The notes below the pieces were generated by a model, which did not search any database, had not been told where the DNA came from, and worked only from the letters and a program-made list of their open reading frames with translations. A stretch of 34,193 bases of DNA from Desulfobacterales bacterium (lineage in GTDB: Bacteria > Desulfobacterota > Desulfobacteria > Desulfobacterales > Desulfolunaceae). The stretch is taken from the NCBI GenBank assembly GCA_022360815.1, contig JAKSCC010000132.1, forward strand, positions 1-34,193. The letters are read 5' to 3'. Below, in pieces: positions 33,415-34,193 of this stretch (its first letter is position 1; each line of letters begins with the position of its first letter). Both the position numbers and the translations under genes were made by a program.

Positions 33415-34193
33415 ATGTACGGATGGTGTGGAACCGTTCTTCGTGTGGATCTGAGTGAAGGCACCCTTAAAAAAAAAGCGCTGGACCCAGATGTGGCAAA
33501 ACAATTCCTTGGCGGAAGGGGGCTCAACGCCAAAACCCTTTTCGATGAAGTGGGCCCTGGAATCGATCCACTCGGGCCTGAAAACCTTCTCTGCTTTGCC
33601 TCTGGCACCCTCACCGCCACCACACTGGGCCTCTCCAGCCGCCTCCACGTCAGCACCCTTTCCCCCTACAGCGGCATCATGGGCGACGGCAACGTGGGCG
33701 GCTCCATGGCCAACATCATGAAAAAGGCGGGCTACGATCAGATCGTCGTTAGAGGTGCCGCAGATAAACCGGTCTATCTTCTCATTGAAGACGAAAAGGT
33801 CCAGATCAAGGGGGCTTCAGATCTCTGGGGCCTCGACACCTGGTCCACCACCGATATCCTCTTGGAGCGCCACGGCAAGGCGTGCGTGGCCTGCATCGGG
33901 CAGGCGGGTGAAAATCTGGTGAGGCTGGCCTCCACCATGGTGGACAAATACGCCTCGGCATCACGGGGCAGCGGAGCGGTCTGGGGGTCCAAAAAGCTGA
34001 AAGCCATTGTGGTCAAAGGGACCGGAAAGCCTGAACTCTTTGATCGTAAAGGGTATCTGGCCCTCTCCAAAGAGGACCGCCGGTTTATGGCCGAAGACCG
34101 GGTTCAAAAGGCTGTGGCCGCCATCTACGGCCCGCACTACGGCATCACCCACTGGTTTCCGGGCTATCGCAACTTTGAAAAAGCGCTCCCCCC
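33415..34193 (+). CDS. Aldehyde:ferredoxin oxidoreductase family protein (3' end outside window)
   Basis: The first 259 residues of an AOR-family tungsten/molybdenum enzyme; the frame is open at the window end. The start matches the family (MYGWCGTVLRVDLSEG, then FLGGRGLNAKTLFDE), and the N-terminal pterin-binding domain ends with SRGSGAVWGSKKLKAIVVKG. GGGAG lies 8 bp before the ATG. AOR enzymes oxidise aldehydes to acids with ferredoxin; related subfamilies include formaldehyde and glyceraldehyde-3-phosphate oxidoreductases and the BamB subunit of benzoyl-CoA reductase. The [4Fe-4S]-binding cysteines and substrate domain are beyond the window, so the subfamily is open. Confidence 0.93.
   Translation, partial: MYGWCGTVLRVDLSEGTLKKKALDPDVAKQFLGGRGLNAKTLFDEVGPGIDPLGPENLLCFASGTLTATTLGLSSRLHVSTLSPYSGIMGDGNVGGSMANIMKKAGYDQIVVRGAADKPVYLLIEDEKVQIKGASDLWGLDTWSTTDILLERHGKACVACIGQAGENLVRLASTMVDKYASASRGSGAVWGSKKLKAIVVKGTGKPELFDRKGYLALSKEDRRFMAEDRVQKAVAAIYGPHYGITHWFPGYRNFEKALP

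Noticed and set aside
1-34193. Mobile elements, CRISPR arrays, tRNA and rRNA genes
   Set aside because: I looked for transposase, integrase and phage motifs, regularly spaced direct repeats, tRNA T-arm sequences and rRNA cores, and saw none.

Overview
The window looks like chromosomal DNA of an anaerobic, probably Gram-negative bacterium. The evidence is a glycyl radical enzyme, a tungsten/molybdenum aldehyde:ferredoxin oxidoreductase-type enzyme, a ferrous-iron Feo system, a tRNA 2-selenouridine synthase, an outer-membrane TraT-type lipoprotein, a type I secretion ABC/HlyD pair, and sigma54-dependent response regulators. A member of the Desulfobacterota (Deltaproteobacteria) fits best, but this is inferred from gene content and not from a marker gene. 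I see no rRNA, tRNA, CRISPR array, transposase or phage gene.

Layout: (1) 1-3.3 kb: 3' part of a PFL2-type glycyl radical enzyme, a spacer with two perfect inverted repeats, then a TraT-like lipoprotein, all on +. (2) 3.3-5.7 kb, minus: an NtrB/NtrC-like membrane histidine kinase and sigma54 activator. (3) 5.8-11.4 kb: a sulfur amino acid divergon. On the minus strand a small XRE regulator with a seven-cysteine tail leads metY-metX-metW; on the plus strand, reading away from it, are cysE-cysK. (4) 11.4-17.1 kb: terminators, then a minus-strand signalling operon of a 1173-aa hybrid histidine kinase, an NtrC-type regulator and a stand-alone receiver protein. (5) 17.5-22 kb: a MrfA-type helicase carrying a MrfB-like DEDD exonuclease domain on the same chain, a YigZ/IMPACT protein, and an ABHD14-like alpha/beta hydrolase. 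(6) 22-25.8 kb, minus: HlyB-like ABC transporter and HlyD-like adaptor, without a visible cargo or TolC. (7) 26-27.5 kb: tcdA and a tatD nuclease with overlapping ends. (8) 27.6-31 kb: feoA-feoB on minus, preceded by a folded leader that ends in an intrinsic terminator, and a divergent 56-aa cysteine-rich FeoB-associated membrane protein. (9) 31-34.2 kb: selU/mnmH, a class II aldolase, and the 5' part of an AOR-family gene running off the window.

The cysteine and methionine genes form a coherent pathway: CysE and CysK make cysteine, MetX activates homoserine, MetY uses sulfide to make homocysteine, and MetW accompanies MetX. The XRE-CW protein at the head of the methionine operon is a natural candidate for its regulator. 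The most unusual items are the one-chain MrfA-MrfB fusion, the feoA leader RNA with its terminator (a candidate metal-responsive attenuator), and the XRE-CW regulator within the met operon.
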